From the NCBI GenBank assembly GCA_021904315.1, contig CM038908.1:28230501-28294500 (forward strand): a stretch of 64,000 nucleotides of DNA, written 5' to 3'. The translations under genes and the position numbers were made by a program. The notes under the pieces were generated by a model. That model searched no databases. It saw only the letters and a program-made list of their open reading frames with translations, and had not been told where the DNA came from. Position 1 is the stretch's first letter. Each line of letters begins with the position of its first letter. Source of the stretch: Sphagnum magellanicum (lineage: Eukaryota; Streptophyta; Sphagnopsida; Sphagnales; Sphagnaceae). Positions 61,390 through 64,000 of the stretch are shown one piece after another.

Positions 61390-63620
61390 TTTTACTTGTA
61401 AGTAAATGCAAAAAGGACAACAAATTGGCAAGAGATAAAATAACTCAAGTTGCATTCCTAGACTTATGGATTTCACAAGTGGGACTAGATCCATTTAGGT
61501 CAATTGGAAGGTTGAAAGTAGTTTCCATAGGTTTAGATTCTTTTGTAATAATATTCAAACTCAAGGGTGAAAAAGCACACTAAAGGGGGGGGGGGGGGGA
61601 GGGGACTCAAAATTGTTGTCACATTGTATTGTTTTTAGGAGTCCCTTGTTTGAACTTGAACCATGTCATTATTATGAAGGATTTTCATAATTTTTTGCAT
61701 ATTATGGTAAGTCAAAACCCAAAGAAGTCAAATTCCAAATAAACTACACTTTTTAATCTAATATGATGTGATGTTAGAGTATATTTGTGTGAAAAAAATA
61801 TACATCACAAAAAAAATATGGTCAAAAAATGATTGAAATGATTTTTAATCTTTATGAAATTTGTAGTATCTCTTAAACATTGTGATTTCATATGATTGGA
61901 ATAAGTTTGTGAGTCATGTGAAAAGTGTTACAAATGGGTGTTTTTGGGGTTGATGACCACAAGTAAATGTTAAATTAACATTTTGACAAACTATCACTTT
62001 CAAATGGAAAATGACAAGATATGTGAGGTTGATCATTTTTAAAATTTTCATTTCAAAATTGTTTTGGTTGATTAATTCAAACCCCAACCTAATGTAGTCC
62101 AAAAATAGAAATAGGTTTTATTATACTGCATATACCATAAATATACCCATAATTCTTTGAATTTAGTCTTTTGATTAATTTTTGAAATAATATTAAATAT
62201 CATTAGCTTTGTGAAAATAAAAATATCAAGCACAAACACCAAAAATGAAACCCAAAATTAAATGCAACACGTTTTGCAAAAATATGCATTATATACATAT
62301 CATGAAAGTGCCCAAAGTGGCCCCCTTATAGTGTGTTTTCACGCCCAACGACATTTCCACATAATATTTTGAAGTTGTGAATTCTTGATCAGTTGATTCA
62401 AATTTTATTCTTCCATCATCTTGAACGTATGTTATTTCATTAATTGTGTGGTAGTTCCATCTTCTCCACATTGTTAACTTTCATTAATTACTCCATCAAA
62501 TTCATCATTGTTTTCAATTTAAATGTAAACATGTTTTGTTGTGTATGCATCACTTAGTGTTGTCCTATGATCCATGGCCTTGGGATTGAATGGTTAGATT
62601 CATGTTGCCTTAAACCTACTCATGATGTTTTTTCTTGGATAATGTTTCATTTAAAGCCTTGTCCACCCAACCAACTAGTGTGGATTTGTTTGGTTCATAA
62701 TGATTGTCTCTAACCATAGGATTGTCTTTTTCTTTCTTGAAAGTAATTTTGAAAGGCTTCAAACAATTCACATTTAGGGGTTATAGAGTATGGGAAATGT
62801 GTAAAGGTGAAGTGACTATATTTAGCTCAAATTGTTGTGCTAATTCTATGGCTTCTAATGTAACATGTGAACCATGCATGTTTAGAATCAATAGATGCTA
62901 ATTTGATGGAAAGATGCCCCTTGGAATTGTCCTTTTCAAAACTGATAGGAATTCCTTGAATAGGAAAGTTGTTATCCATGTTATTGTTTGCATCACCATG
63001 CATGTCCTTGATTTGGAATGTTTGATGTCATCATGTCTAATCCTTTCACCCTTGAATATGTAAAATATAGGAAAAGAACCCTTTGCTATGTTCACAACAT
63101 AGTTTATTGCTAACCATTCCTTAGATTTAAGAATGGTGTTACAAATTTGGTGTGAACCCCTTCTTGCTAGAACTCTTGCTTGAGACTATGCCTTATTCAA
63201 ATCCTTGTTTTGTTTATGTTCCAAATATAGTTATCTTTACATTTGTATTTAATGTAGAATGTTTGCAACTTTGGTAAAATCCATTATATGATTAACTTGT
63301 CAAATCTTGTGCCTTAAAAATTTCAAGTCCTTTTACAAGTCATTCAATGTTGAGTTCTAGATGTTGGTTCTTAAACCAATACCACTAGTTATTTCCAAGT
63401 AGTCCATCTTTGGAAAGGGTAGGTCTAGTTTGAGTAAATTTTACAACCTTTGTTTTTAGTTGTTGCATATGCAAAACCCAATCCATGAGTGTTTTGTCCT
63501 CCTCATCTATTAACACACCTTGTGGGCTTACTACCTTCCTTGAATTTATCTTGCCATTTAAATGATTTGAAAGATAAATTAATGGTATGTGTTGAATTTG
63601 TTAGAAATATATCTACATGA
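61390..63620 (-). pseudogene. Pogo/Tc5-like DDE transposase, dead and interrupted
   Basis: Read across frames, the minus strand gives, in order, an HTH part (VLIDEEDKTLMDWVLHMQ near 63.5 kb; WYWFKNQHLEL near 63.37 kb), IWNINK near 63.22 kb, and then a long open stretch to 62,898 (VLARRGSHQ, KSKEWLAINYVVN, FYIFKGERIR, FLFKEFLSVLKR). The second DDE block follows at about 62,826-62,897 (HLLILNMHGSHVTLEAIELA), then VDKALNETLSKK. Family members have Asp where this copy has Asn or other residues in the two acidic motifs (normally like NDETG and LDGHGSH), so catalysis is lost as well as the frame. The C-terminal part is split by TIR element 2 and resumes near 61,390-61,560 (SLANLLSFLHL). Confidence 0.75.
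61565..62346. mobile_element. TIR element 2, about 782 bp, inserted in the DDE transposase pseudogene
   Basis: It starts GGGTGAAAAAGCACACTAAA followed by a G run, and ends CCCCCTTATAGTGTGTTTTC plus ACGCCC. Ends match element 1. Transposase-like coding sequence continues on both sides. No clear target-site duplication is seen beyond AA. Confidence 0.65.
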
Positions 63621-64000
63621 ACGCCTTGTTACTCTTGGGATTGGAAGTCCTTGAATCCAATAGTAATGTAGATACTTGTTGCACTTCTCTTGGTAGAGTT
63701 GATTTATATTATTATTTTTTATTTTTGCAACTAATGCTTGTGTAGGCTTATTACCTTGTACTTCACAATCTTGCGAGTTAGCGCCTACATTGACATGTCC
63801 TTCCCTTTCTCCTAATTGAACATTTTTTTTCCTTTCTTAGTTTACACTCTTTCACAACACTTTAGCTTTAGGATAGAAATTGCCTTAAGACAGAGAATTT
63901 AAAAAAACCATTGAATTTCATCTAGATGTTATAACATTCTTAAAGTAATTATAAGGGATCTTGAGAAAGATAAAAGGTAATTCAAGTCCATGTAAAAATT
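63621..64000. other. Window end, upstream flank of the DDE transposase pseudogene
   Basis: Minus-strand pieces such as GLPIPRVTRRS near 63.63 kb may belong to the transposase N-terminus, but several stops intervene and the start cannot be placed. Confidence 0.3.

Overview
This window looks like nuclear DNA of a seed plant with a large, repeat-rich genome. The genes have plant-type GT-AG introns. Four plant gene families are present: a PILS auxin carrier, a DUF569 protein, a non-specific lipid-transfer protein and a DUF1677 protein. The rest is mostly AT-rich DNA filled with decayed transposons and short tandem arrays. The sequence alone does not tell me whether it is a gymnosperm, an early-diverging angiosperm or another lineage.

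Layout. 1-3125 (+): the 3' part of a PILS gene, whose 5' exons lie outside the window. 4497-6478 (-): a DUF569 gene, convergent with PILS, with a possible extra 3' exon at 4010-4095. 8.3-10.5 kb: short tandem duplications and no convincing gene. 10.6-15.7 kb: AT-rich, nothing recognised. 15,757-29,399: a nested block. The outer layer is a pair of direct repeats with TG...CA ends and the same 8 bases on the outer side of each. Inside is a decayed Ty3/gypsy retrotransposon on the minus strand (about 19.05-28.35 kb) with gag, protease, RT, RNase H and integrase remnants and, unusually, a PHD-finger-like motif after integrase. 29.4-42.0 kb: intergenic, with a telomere-like array at 35.35 kb and small foldbacks. 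42,300-42,954 (+): a two-exon lipid-transfer protein gene followed by two strong hairpins. 46,526-47,260 (+): a single-exon DUF1677 gene followed by a degenerate repeat array. 48.7 and 51.6-52.3 kb: a 34-bp and a 61-bp array. 52.66-52.88 kb (-): the tail of a Helitron helicase with a CTAG end. 52.93-54.63 kb: a long inverted-repeat element. 54.6-60.3 kb: AT-rich. 60.3-63.7 kb: a dead pogo/Tc5-like DDE transposase on the minus strand, split by one of two related ~0.8-kb terminal-inverted-repeat elements.

The four host genes show no sign of acting together. PILS concerns auxin transport at the ER, the LTP is a secreted lipid carrier, and DUF569 and DUF1677 are poorly characterised plant families. 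The most unusual item is the Ty3/gypsy element with a PHD-like motif where many plant relatives carry a chromodomain. All splice models, domain calls and repeat boundaries were read by eye and are not backed by alignment or transcripts.
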